Assembly (NCBI RefSeq): GCF_902459525.1 | Contig: NZ_LR699166.1 | Coordinates: forward strand, 969,501 to 1,033,500 | Reading direction: 5' to 3' | DNA: 64,000 bases | From: Sideroxydans sp. CL21 | Lineage (GTDB): Bacteria > Pseudomonadota > Gammaproteobacteria > Burkholderiales > Gallionellaceae | In this document: positions 1 to 7,215 of the stretch, piece by piece | Layout of the letters: the number at the start of each line of letters is the position of its first letter | How positions within the stretch are numbered: the stretch's first letter is position 1 | Program-made: the position numbers and the translations under genes | The notes under the pieces: generated by a model | Database searches by the model: none | Told to the model about the DNA's origin: nothing | What the model saw: the letters and a program-made list of their open reading frames with translations, nothing else

Positions 1-195
1 CTGGCACTGGTTTTCGTGGCGCAAAATATCGTTGCGGTCGAAATCAGATTCCTGTTCTGGAGTGCTTCAATCTCAAGTTCTTTGCTGATCTTGTTTACCT
101 TGATATTTGGATTCGCTTTGGGTTGGTATTTGAATGATTACCTCCGGTACCGGAAATATAAAGGCAGGGCTGTTTATTCACGCTCGGAATTCTGA
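1..195 (+). CDS. LapA-domain inner membrane protein, 3' end only
   Basis: The gene enters from outside the window; frame 1 is open from base 1 to a TGA at 193-195, giving 64 residues. The fragment begins with a FVAQN-type motif followed by VEIRFLFW and a single hydrophobic helix ending in GWYLNDYLRYR. This is the layout of the LapA (DUF1049) family of small inner membrane proteins that take part in lipopolysaccharide assembly together with LapB. The N-terminal helix lies outside the window. Assignment rests on family resemblance read by eye; the fragment is short. Confidence 0.65.
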   Translation: MALVFVAQNIVAVEIRFLFWSASISSSLLILFTLIFGFALGWYLNDYLRYRKYKGRAVYSRSEF

Positions 196-239
196 AGCGC
201 ACAAGAAGGACCGGGCTGTTCACCTCCAACAAAATCCAG

Positions 240-389
240 ATGCGTTTCAACCTGAAAACTGCAGTTGACCGCTTGCTGACTCTGGAAGATACGCCAGAAC
301 ACTCCAATCCTGTCCTGGAATCGAAACCGGATGAGCAGGAGAAGAAAAGTCCGGTCGCATTCACGCAGGTGCTGCAGGCCGGGCTATGA
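240..389 (+). CDS. Small hypothetical protein (49 aa), coupled to the next gene
   Basis: An ATG at 240 opens a 49-residue frame whose TGA (387-389) overlaps the ATG of the next gene in an ATGA arrangement, typical of translational coupling. The product is soluble, with a basic/hydrophobic start and a charged centre rich in Glu, Lys and Pro. The frame stays open upstream of 240, so an earlier non-ATG start is possible, and no good ribosome binding site precedes 240. No family was recognised. The overlap and ordinary codon use favour a real gene, but the call is weak. Confidence 0.35.
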   Translation: MRFNLKTAVDRLLTLEDTPEHSNPVLESKPDEQEKKSPVAFTQVLQAGL

Positions 390-1681
390 AACTCTTCAAT
401 ATCATTCTCTCCGCAATAACAGTCATCGCGGCAGTGCTGCTATGCCAACAGATCATCTCGAATTCCGTGATCAACCAGCAGAACAAAAATGATTATGCCG
501 AACTCAACCATGTCAAATATGGCCTGCTCAGCATCGACGAATGGAAGCGGCAAGTCACCGTCATACTTGCCGCGGAAATCAACAAGCTATATCTGTCGAG
601 AGCGAACGAGAGGGTGATCCGAAAACATATCGAAACTCTGTTGAATACGCTGATCGATCAGGTCGACAAGAAGATCAGGAAGGACAATTCCGAAACGGCG
701 GGCGGGCGCCTCTCACAGTCTTTTATCGATCTGTTTGTCAATCTGAAAGAGATAAAAAAAGGAATACCGGAATATACGGATGCGGTGATGCATGAGCTGA
801 CGAAAGCGAAGACAAAACACCAAGTCAAGGCTGTGCTCCGCAAGCAGCTGGAAAAGTATTCAAAGCTGACTTTTGATTTTCAGGACACGCCAGAGCTCAC
901 CCGCATTCTTCTCAGGACAGGTTCCGCCGATGTCGAAACTGCCAGGGTCAAGCTGAATGATCAAATCGCACTCAAGCATGATCTGATCGTCAAGGAAGAG
1001 ATTTTGTTGATCCTGTTGGCTGTACTGCTTTTTGTCGTTTCAGGGTTTAGCAAGGAATCTCTGACCCCGTCGCGTTATGCATCCCTCGTTTTAATCCTGG
1101 TTGTCTTGCTATCCGCCGGCGTCACCACACCCACGATCGACATGGAAGCGAAAATATCGCAGATGAGTTTCATGTTATTGGGCAACCCGGTTCATTTCGA
1201 AAACCAGGTGTTGTACTTCCAGAGCAAAAGCATACTGGACGTATTCAGGATCATGATCGAGCATCGGGAAATTAAAATGAAACTGGTCGGCATTCTGCTG
1301 ATCACCTTCAGTATCATTTTTCCGCTTTTGAAAATCGCTTCGACGCTGGGATTCTATTTCGATATTCGCCATGCAAGGAGAAATCCGGTGATCAGGTTCT
1401 TTGTCCTGTATTCCGGCAAGTGGTCGATGGCCGATGTCATGGTGGTGGCGATCTTCATGGCCTATATCGGATTTGACGGAATCATTGCCAACCAGCTGAG
1501 CCATTTGAACTCAAGCGGCGAGGAGCTTGTCCTCCTGACGACGAATGGCACTTCCCTGCAACCGGGCTATTACCTGTTTCTGACTTACACCCTGCTGGCC
1601 CTGTTCTTGTCCGAACTGCTTACCAAGAAGCATCATGCAGAGGAGCGCAGGAACCCCTATGTGGAAGTAGGTCCCAAGTAA
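386..1681 (+). CDS. Paraquat-inducible protein A (PqiA)-like membrane protein
   Basis: 431 residues. A signal-anchor helix (about 4-24) is followed by a largely hydrophilic, charged segment (about 25-205) and then by four predicted membrane helices. The C-terminal half has the PqiA-family pattern: a helix ending in IFPLLKI, then GKWSMADVMVVAIF and a last helix near the C-terminus. PqiA proteins work with MCE proteins such as PqiB in envelope lipid homeostasis. Here only one PqiA half is present, attached to a long probably periplasmic N-terminal region, unlike the duplicated E. coli PqiA with its cysteine motifs, and no MCE gene is adjacent. The function is therefore uncertain. Confidence 0.6.
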   Translation: MKLFNIILSAITVIAAVLLCQQIISNSVINQQNKNDYAELNHVKYGLLSIDEWKRQVTVILAAEINKLYLSRANERVIRKHIETLLNTLIDQVDKKIRKDNSETAGGRLSQSFIDLFVNLKEIKKGIPEYTDAVMHELTKAKTKHQVKAVLRKQLEKYSKLTFDFQDTPELTRILLRTGSADVETARVKLNDQIALKHDLIVKEEILLILLAVLLFVVSGFSKESLTPSRYASLVLILVVLLSAGVTTPTIDMEAKISQMSFMLLGNPVHFENQVLYFQSKSILDVFRIMIEHREIKMKLVGILLITFSIIFPLLKIASTLGFYFDIRHARRNPVIRFFVLYSGKWSMADVMVVAIFMAYIGFDGIIANQLSHLNSSGEELVLLTTNGTSLQPGYYLFLTYTLLALFLSELLTKKHHAEERRNPYVEVGPK

Positions 1682-1751
1682 AGCAGTGTTTACCGGCGCA
1701 GCGTGAACCTGACGCGGCTAATTCATCCATAACCTTTGCGGAGGGGCAGTC

Positions 1752-2303
1752 ATGATTGATTACAAAATCGCCGTTGTCGTCGGCAGCCTACGCCAGGATT
1801 CGTTCAACCGCAAACTGGCCGACGCTGTAGTGAGCTTGGCACCGTCATATTTTTTGTTCAAGCAACTGCAGATCGGCAATCTTCCGCTTTATAACCAGGA
1901 CGACGACGATAATCAGGCCGAATCGGTCAAGCAAATGAAGAGCGAGATCAAGAGTGCTCACGGCATACTGTTCGTCACACCCGAATACAACCGCTCCATA
2001 CCCGGAGTGCTCAAGAATGCGATCGATCATGCCTCGCGTCCCTTCGGCCAAAGCGCATGGCTGGGAAAACCTGCGGGTATCTTGGGTGTTTCGCCCGACA
2101 CTACCGGCACGGCCATGGCGCAACAGCATTTGCGCAACGTTCTCGCCACCCTGGACATGCCTACGCTTGGGCAACCCGAAGTGTTCATTCAGGCCAAGAC
2201 GGGGTTGTTTGACGAAGAAGGCAACATCGGTGCGGACAGCAGGATATTTTTACAAAGCTGGATGGACCGTTACGTGGCATGGGTAAAAAAGCACACAGCC
2301 TGA
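1752..2303 (+). CDS. NAD(P)H-dependent FMN reductase
   Basis: 183 residues preceded by a strong GGAGG-type site (GGAGGGGCAGTC before ATG). The flavodoxin-like fold is indicated by the N-terminal phosphate loop [13 protein letters not shown] and by the [19 protein letters not shown] motif, which contacts the flavin in the ChrR/YieF/azoreductase family (PF03358). Such enzymes are cytoplasmic FMN-binding quinone or chromate reductases using NAD(P)H, often linked to oxidative stress. It ends 23 bp before the start of the following hydrolase gene, so the two are probably cotranscribed. The true substrate cannot be read from sequence. Confidence 0.85.
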   Translation: MIDYKIAVVVGSLRQDSFNRKLADAVVSLAPSYFLFKQLQIGNLPLYNQDDDDNQAESVKQMKSEIKSAHGILFVTPEYNRSIPGVLKNAIDHASRPFGQSAWLGKPAGILGVSPDTTGTAMAQQHLRNVLATLDMPTLGQPEVFIQAKTGLFDEEGNIGADSRIFLQSWMDRYVAWVKKHTA

Positions 2304-2326
2304 TACATAAAATACGGAGGCAACAA

Positions 2327-3151
2327 ATGACCACACTCACGACCAAGGATGGAACACAGATCTATTACAAAGACTGGGGTGCAGGGCAGCCTGTGGTTTT
2401 CAGCCACGGCTGGCCGCTTAATTCGGATAGCTGGGAGGCACAGATGATGTTCCTCGCTTCCCATGGTTATCGCTGCATCGCCCATGACCGTCGCGGACAT
2501 GGGCGGTCCAGTCAGCCGTGGAATGGCAATGACATGGACACTTATGCCGATGACCTTTCTGAACTCATTGAAAAACTGGACCTGAAACAGGTAGTCCTCA
2601 TCGGGTTCTCGGCAGGCGGAGGCGAAGTGGCACGCTATATAGGCCGCCATGGAACGAAACGCCTGGCCAAGGCTGCGCTGATCTCCGCCGTTCCGCCGCT
2701 GATGCTGAAAACGGATGCCAACCCCGGCGGTTTGCCGATCGGGAAATTCGACGAAATACGCAAGGGCACCAGCGCTGATCGTTCGCAGCTGTACAGGGAC
2801 ATCGCCAGCGGTCCGTTCTTCGGGGCCAACAGACCCGGTGCCAAAGTCTCGCAGGGCATGATCGACACGTTTTGGCATCAGGGTGTGATGGCGGGGCACA
2901 AGAACACTTTCGACTGTATCAAAGCATTTTCCGAAACGGACTTCACCGAGGATCTCAAAAAGTTCGACGTGCCGACGCTGATCATTCACGGCGACGACGA
3001 CCAGATCGTGCCGATCGGCGCCGCGGCGCTGCGCTCAGCCAAGCTGGTCAAGAACGCGACCCTGAAGATCTACGCAGGCGCTCCCCATGGTCTCGCGGAA
3101 ACTCATAAAGAGCAGCTTAATGCCGACCTGCTGGCTTTCCTCAAAACATGA
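2327..3151 (+). CDS. Alpha/beta hydrolase, non-haem chloroperoxidase type
   Basis: The frame is open from 2279, but the ATG at 2327 has a clear site (ACGGAGGCAACAA) and gives the usual family start ([18 protein letters not shown]), so 274 residues are annotated. The oxyanion region [12 protein letters not shown], the nucleophile elbow GFSAGGG, the late acid in HGDDDQIVP and the catalytic His in APHG are all present. This is the signature of cofactor-free haloperoxidases/esterases of the alpha/beta hydrolase fold. Its neighbour is a flavin reductase; the pair may form a small detoxification operon, which is inference. Confidence 0.85.
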   Translation: MTTLTTKDGTQIYYKDWGAGQPVVFSHGWPLNSDSWEAQMMFLASHGYRCIAHDRRGHGRSSQPWNGNDMDTYADDLSELIEKLDLKQVVLIGFSAGGGEVARYIGRHGTKRLAKAALISAVPPLMLKTDANPGGLPIGKFDEIRKGTSADRSQLYRDIASGPFFGANRPGAKVSQGMIDTFWHQGVMAGHKNTFDCIKAFSETDFTEDLKKFDVPTLIIHGDDDQIVPIGAAALRSAKLVKNATLKIYAGAPHGLAETHKEQLNADLLAFLKT

Positions 3152-3263
3152 GTGCCATCCGCAGATATTAACCGGATGGATAAGGGATAAAGAGCATGCA
3201 AGTCCGTTCCGGACAAGCCAAGCGGTATAGGCGGATAGACAATCCAGAAATAGGGAATGATTG

Positions 3264-3794
3264 ATGAATCCTTTTGGCAACCTTGAAAAGGTATTCAAGC
3301 GAACGGATTCGAAATTCGGGGAATATCGTTTGGTGAACATCTGGTATATCGAGGCACCCCTGGAGACAGTCTGCGATGCCATCTATCATTCGCTGAGCTG
3401 GCCGCAATGGTGGCTGAATGTGGTGGAGGTCAAGGAGATTGCGTCGGGTGATGCTCAGGGCATCGGCAGTGTGCGTCGTTACACTTGGCGCGGATATTTC
3501 CCTTACCGGTTCACTTTTGATATCTGTGTCATCCATTTTGCCCCTCTGGCTTTCATCGTGGGCACCGCCAGCGGAGATGTGGAAGGGCAAGGCCGTTGGT
3601 CATTCACGACTGATGGCAACGTGACCACCGTGCGGTTCGAATGGCAAGTGAGAACCACGCCAGTCTGGATGAACTGGTTGGCGCCGTTTGCGCGCCCATT
3701 CTTCAAGTGGAATCACAACGCCGTCATGCAGCGGGGCGGTGAGGCATTGGCACACATGCTCAAAGCGCGTTTGGTCAATGTTGTGCATTCTTGA
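3264..3794 (+). CDS. SRPBCC (polyketide cyclase/START-like) family protein
   Basis: About 176 residues. A TTG at 3261 also opens the frame, but the adjacent ATG at 3264 fits the AGGGA site better. The protein begins a START-like fold at roughly residue 20 (YIEAPLETVCDAIYHSLSWPQWW) and shows alternating beta strands and a long C-terminal helix with HNAVMQRGGEAL. SRPBCC proteins form a deep hydrophobic cavity that binds lipids or aromatic ligands; no ligand is predictable. The last 20 bp overlap the convergent gene on the other strand (its stop is at 3775). Confidence 0.7.
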   Translation: MNPFGNLEKVFKRTDSKFGEYRLVNIWYIEAPLETVCDAIYHSLSWPQWWLNVVEVKEIASGDAQGIGSVRRYTWRGYFPYRFTFDICVIHFAPLAFIVGTASGDVEGQGRWSFTTDGNVTTVRFEWQVRTTPVWMNWLAPFARPFFKWNHNAVMQRGGEALAHMLKARLVNVVHS

Positions 3795-4275
3795 CCGATA
3801 CCCTGGCGTTCAGTCCTTGGTAAACCAGAATGGCAGTCAGACCGAATACCCCGTGCGCTATCAGCGTGATCCAACCCCGTGTTTGGTCAAACCAAGGGAA
3901 GATCATTGTAAAACCATACAGATTGACCAAATAAAGCATGCCGCCAAAGCCGATACCAAGCAGAAACGCAGAAACGGATTTCAGGAAAGCTGCGATTGAT
4001 GCCAGTAATGCGGCATAAATGACGGAAAGGGAAAAGTGGATCAACGTGGCTACCAGCATCACCGTGGCATCGAATGTCGCAGGAGGAGGCAAAACCGAAA
4101 TACCCAGTATGACTGCCGCAGTCAGGCGAGCATCGCGGTACAGAATGGCCGGTAAACCATCGGTGAAGATCAGCCACAGGAGCATCTGTATGAGTGTGGA
4201 TACGATGCCCGCGGCGATGCCCGCAAGAACGATAGACAACCAGACGGACTTGAGGTTTGCGCGGCAGTTATTCAT
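3775..4275 (-). CDS. Conserved four-helix membrane protein
   Basis: The frame extends to 4353 but the ATG at 4275 (GGAATGAG just upstream) leaves a 166-residue protein starting MNNCRANLKSVW and removes a low-quality leader. Four strongly hydrophobic helices are visible: IVLAGIAAGIVSTLIQMLLW, the VMLVATLIHFSLSVIYAALL stretch, a glycine-rich third helix and a C-terminal GVFGLTAILVY helix. A proline-rich loop (LPPPATFD) lies between helices 1 and 2. Proteins of this type are common in proteobacteria, sometimes mislabelled as symporters. Function unknown. It converges with the SRPBCC gene and overlaps its 3' end by 20 bp. Confidence 0.6.
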   Translation of the reverse strand: MNNCRANLKSVWLSIVLAGIAAGIVSTLIQMLLWLIFTDGLPAILYRDARLTAAVILGISVLPPPATFDATVMLVATLIHFSLSVIYAALLASIAAFLKSVSAFLLGIGFGGMLYLVNLYGFTMIFPWFDQTRGWITLIAHGVFGLTAILVYQGLNARVSVKNAQH

Positions 4276-4284
4276 CTCATTCCG

Positions 4285-4316
4285 GATTGCAACAGAAATG
4301 GATTGCAACAGAAATG
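4285..4316. repeat. 16-bp perfect tandem duplication
   Basis: GATTGCAACAGAAATG occurs twice in succession, at 4285-4300 and 4301-4316, just upstream of the start of the minus-strand membrane protein gene. It is a recent-looking duplication in the leader. Confidence 0.85.
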
Positions 4317-4417
4317 CCTCGGCAAGAAACACATGCGTACATGCCCCATGCAAGGCCCTTGCGGGCTTCTTTGGCTATGCCCGATTCGCCCGAAAGGAAA
4401 ACGAATGGAAAATATTG

Positions 4418-4519
4418 CTAGTGTTTTATCCGTTCATATCTTGCGTCATCCTGAACGATGACAAGTGCGGCAAATGCAAGTGCCAGGAAAATGTGTATCC
4501 ATACCCATGCGATGTTCAT
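4418..4519 (-). CDS. 33-residue single-helix membrane peptide
   Basis: On the minus strand an ATG at 4519 is preceded by AAAGGAGAAATATA, a near-ideal ribosome binding site with 7-8 nt spacing, in a stretch with no other gene. The frame reads MNIAWVWIHIFLALAFAALV, then a short charged tail rich in Asp, Arg and Lys, and stops at TAG 4418-4420. It is one hydrophobic helix with a polar C-terminus, typical of bacterial small membrane proteins that modulate a larger partner. It lies 142 bp upstream of the four-helix membrane protein on the same strand. The family is not recognised. Confidence 0.6.
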   Translation of the reverse strand: MNIAWVWIHIFLALAFAALVIVQDDARYERIKH

Positions 4520-4951
4520 TATATTTCTCCTTTGTGGATCGAATCGGAGCTGCGCCGATCAAGTGTCAGCAGTACGGGATAAATGCCCGGTTGCTGCGAC
4601 TTTTCACGCTACTCTCGCAAATGCAGCGTCACAGTGCGATGCCAGACATAGCCGGGTTTTTATCGATTTGTTCCGCATGGCATGTGGCTGAAGGTTGTGC
4701 GGCAAACGGAATCCGGTTGTATTTGCCATGCCCGATATTTATCGGACACCGGGCATGCCGTTGGGCGAAGAATGAATATGCAGGTACAAACATTGAAGAC
4801 ATTACGATGCGCTGTCTGATTCCATTTCTCAATCAATGGTGAATTGGTGGCATCCCCTCTCCCGCTTGCGGGAGAGCAAATTCAAATATTGAAATAGAAT
4901 TGGAATGAGTCATCCCGGACTCGCGAGTGTCAATGTTCTATGTTGATGCGA
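4520..4951. other. Intergenic stretch with one hairpin
   Basis: This stretch between the small membrane peptide and the HD-GYP gene holds only short overlapping frames without ribosome binding sites. The one distinct element is the hairpin at 4857-4876. The right part is the 3' flank of the minus-strand signalling island. Confidence 0.6.
4857..4876. repeat. Perfect 9-bp-stem hairpin, REP-like or terminator
   Basis: CTCTCCCGC and GCGGGAGAG form a perfect 9-bp stem around a TT loop. It lies about 75 bp past the stop of the HD-GYP gene in that gene's direction. There is no T-run, so it is either a factor-assisted terminator or a copy of the dispersed CTCTCCC..GGGAGAG palindromes common in proteobacterial intergenic regions. 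Confidence 0.5.
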
Positions 4952-6013
4952 TCAGGCATATTGCTCGAAGACAGCATTGAACGCTTCATGATTCTGTTTG
5001 AACGCGGAAAATATATCCGGATCGAAATGTTCCGGCATGGTGCGACCGTCCCCGTTTGAAATGATGTCGACGGTCTTTTGATGATCGAATGCGGGTTTGT
5101 AGGGGCGCTTGCTGCGCAGGGCGTCGTAGATGTCGCAAATATTCATGATGCGTGCCGCGATAGGGATCTCCTCTCCGCGTTTGCCATTCGGATAACCTCC
5201 GCCGTCCCATCTCTCATGGTGATTCAGCGCGATCTCGGCACCCATCCTGAGATAAGGCGACTTGCTGTTGCCGAGGATCTCCGAACCCATCGCGGCATGT
5301 CCCTTCATGATCTCCCATTCGTCCGGTGTGAAGCCGCCGGGTTTGAGCAGGATATGGTCGGGGATACCTATCTTGCCGACATCGTGCATCGGGCTGGAGA
5401 AAAAAATGTTGTCAACGAATGCATCATTCATTCCGAGAAGTTTTGCAAGGTCGCGGCAGTAATAGCTGATGCGTTTCACGTGCGCACCGGTGTCTTCATC
5501 TTTGTGTTCCGCTGCACGTGTCATGGCAAAGATGGTCTCCAAGTAGTTTTCCTGAAGGTCGGCGGTCCTTTGACGTACGCGTTGCTCCAGCACATCGTTG
5601 TACTGGTGCAACTCCTTGTGCAACAGCCTCACTTCAAGCATGTTGTGCACGCGTGCCAGCACCTCGGGCAGTTCGAAAGGCTTGCTGACGAAATCCTTCG
5701 CCCCGGCTTTCAATGCATGCAGCTTGTGATCCGGCTGGGCGGTGACCACAAGAACCGGAAGATAATCGCCTGTCTCGATCTTCTTCAGGCCTTCCATCAC
5801 CTGGAACCCGTCCATGCCGGGCATCTGCAAATCAAGCAGGATCAGGTCGTAGTTGTTCGCGGCGTGAAGTTCGCAGACTGTGCCGGAATCCATCGTGGTC
5901 GTGATGGCGTCATAGCCGGCGCTGCGCAGGATCCGCTCAAGCAAACGGACGTTCGCTTCCTGATCGTCCACGATCAGGATCTTTCCGTGGAGTATGTCGA
6001 GAGAGTTGATCAT
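4952..6013 (-). CDS. Response regulator with HD-GYP domain (c-di-GMP phosphodiesterase)
   Basis: 353 residues. Residues 10-130 form a receiver domain with acidic pocket D16/D17, phospho-acceptor D61, T91 and K111. A coiled linker (about 130-165) leads to an HD-GYP domain: H210-D211 in MHDVGKIGIPD, H265-H266 in NHHERWD, and GGGYP at 271-275. All residues expected for a metal-dependent c-di-GMP phosphodiesterase of the RpfG type are present. It is the last gene of the unit that begins at 10635, 36 bp after the REC-MgtE gene. Its receiver is very like those of the REC-MgtE and REC-PAS proteins in this island, pointing to one module joined to different outputs. Confidence 0.92.
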   Translation of the reverse strand: MINSLDILHGKILIVDDQEANVRLLERILRSAGYDAITTTMDSGTVCELHAANNYDLILLDLQMPGMDGFQVMEGLKKIETGDYLPVLVVTAQPDHKLHALKAGAKDFVSKPFELPEVLARVHNMLEVRLLHKELHQYNDVLEQRVRQRTADLQENYLETIFAMTRAAEHKDEDTGAHVKRISYYCRDLAKLLGMNDAFVDNIFFSSPMHDVGKIGIPDHILLKPGGFTPDEWEIMKGHAAMGSEILGNSKSPYLRMGAEIALNHHERWDGGGYPNGKRGEEIPIAARIMNICDIYDALRSKRPYKPAFDHQKTVDIISNGDGRTMPEHFDPDIFSAFKQNHEAFNAVFEQYA

Positions 6014-6049
6014 TGGAGTCGAAGTCCTTATGTGTATGTGGAATCCAGC

Positions 6050-7192
6050 CTAGATATTCTGTTTCACCAGAACCGACGCCAAACCCAGCAGCATCCCCAT
6101 GCTTGCCACATTCGTTGCAGTAGTGAGGAAAATGCTGGAGGCTGTTGCGGGGTCGGCTCCGAAACGTTTTAAAACGAGCGGCACGATGGCACCGCAGACA
6201 CCGCTGATGACGCAACTGCCGGTCATGGCAAGGAAGACAACAGCACCGAGCATGGGCGCGCTGGGCAAGTGTTGTACGATGGCGAGAACATACATGCCAA
6301 TCGCGGCCACCAATCCAACCAGTGCACCATTGAACAAACCAAGCAGCGCTTCTTTCCTGACCAGCCGGTTTTTCCTGCCCGTTTCCAAATCGCCCAGGGC
6401 GATGCCACGCAGGGTGATCGCCAACGCCTGGCTACCGGTGTTGCCGGACTGGTCGGCCAGTACCGGCAGGAATATGGTAAGAATCAGCAGATGGTTAATG
6501 GTGTCCTGAAAAAGGCCCACCACGGCGGCAGCAAGAAAGGCAGTGAACAGGTTGATCTGTAGCCAGGGGTGGCGCAACCTTAAACTTTGCATCCAGGGGG
6601 TGCCGACGCGTTCCCCTTTTTCGACACCGACCATGGCGCCAGGCAGGAGGCTCAACTCAAGTGAGCGCTTCTGCTCCGCCAGTACCTTGTTGTAAAGATC
6701 CCTGATCTCGTCGCTTTTGTGCAGTATCAGTTCGCGGCTTGCCTCCACTTCCCGGACTTTTTGCGCCAGCGCCGCACTGTGGTTTTTTTCCTCGCGGTGC
6801 AACAGGCGCACTTCCAGCATATTGTGTACGCGCGCCAGCACCTCGTTCAGTTCATACGGCTTGCCGATGAAATCCTTTGCACCGGCCTGAAGCGCGCGCA
6901 GCTTGTGACCCGGCTGAGCGGTAATGACCAGGACAGGGAGATACCCGTCAGTTTCGGTTTCCTTGAGATTTTCAATGACCTGAAACCCGTCCATGCCCGG
7001 CATGCGAAGATCGAGCAGGATCAGGTCATAGTGGTGCTTGCGGTGCAAATCGCAAACCTCGCGCGGATCCATCGTGGAGGTAATGGAACCGTAGCCGGCG
7101 CCGCGCAGCATGTTTTCGAGCAGGATGATATTGGCTGCCTGGTCGTCAACGATCAGGATCTTGCCGTGAAGAATGTCGGATGCACTTGTCAT
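6050..7192 (-). CDS. Receiver domain fused to MgtE magnesium-channel membrane domain
   Basis: 380 residues. Residues 8-130 are a full receiver (D16, D17, D61, T91, K111). A charged helical linker (about 130-175) joins it to a hydrophobic region of five predicted helices (about 195-378). That region matches the MgtE transmembrane domain: LRHPWLQINLFTAFLAA, then PVLADQSGNTGSQALAITLRG, ALGDLETG, a LFNGALVGL helix and a final SSIFLTTATNVASM helix. The usual MgtE N-domain and CBS pair are absent; the receiver takes their place. In canonical MgtE the last helix carries a conserved Asp in the TTxxD motif that helps form the ion site; here it is Asn. The reading frame is continuous across the junction. 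Unit order is kinase, this gene, HD-GYP regulator. Confidence 0.88.
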   Translation of the reverse strand: MTSASDILHGKILIVDDQAANIILLENMLRGAGYGSITSTMDPREVCDLHRKHHYDLILLDLRMPGMDGFQVIENLKETETDGYLPVLVITAQPGHKLRALQAGAKDFIGKPYELNEVLARVHNMLEVRLLHREEKNHSAALAQKVREVEASRELILHKSDEIRDLYNKVLAEQKRSLELSLLPGAMVGVEKGERVGTPWMQSLRLRHPWLQINLFTAFLAAAVVGLFQDTINHLLILTIFLPVLADQSGNTGSQALAITLRGIALGDLETGRKNRLVRKEALLGLFNGALVGLVAAIGMYVLAIVQHLPSAPMLGAVVFLAMTGSCVISGVCGAIVPLVLKRFGADPATASSIFLTTATNVASMGMLLGLASVLVKQNI

Positions 7193-7215
7193 GAAATCTC
7201 GTAACCTTGCCGATT

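Noticed and set aside
4465-4842. 125-codon plus-strand open frame
   Set aside because: No ribosome binding site, odd composition rich in Cys and Met, and it overlaps the better supported small membrane peptide on the other strand.
5078-6172. 364-codon plus-strand open frame
   Set aside because: Antisense to the HD-GYP regulator with all catalytic motifs intact; no ribosome binding site and no domain.
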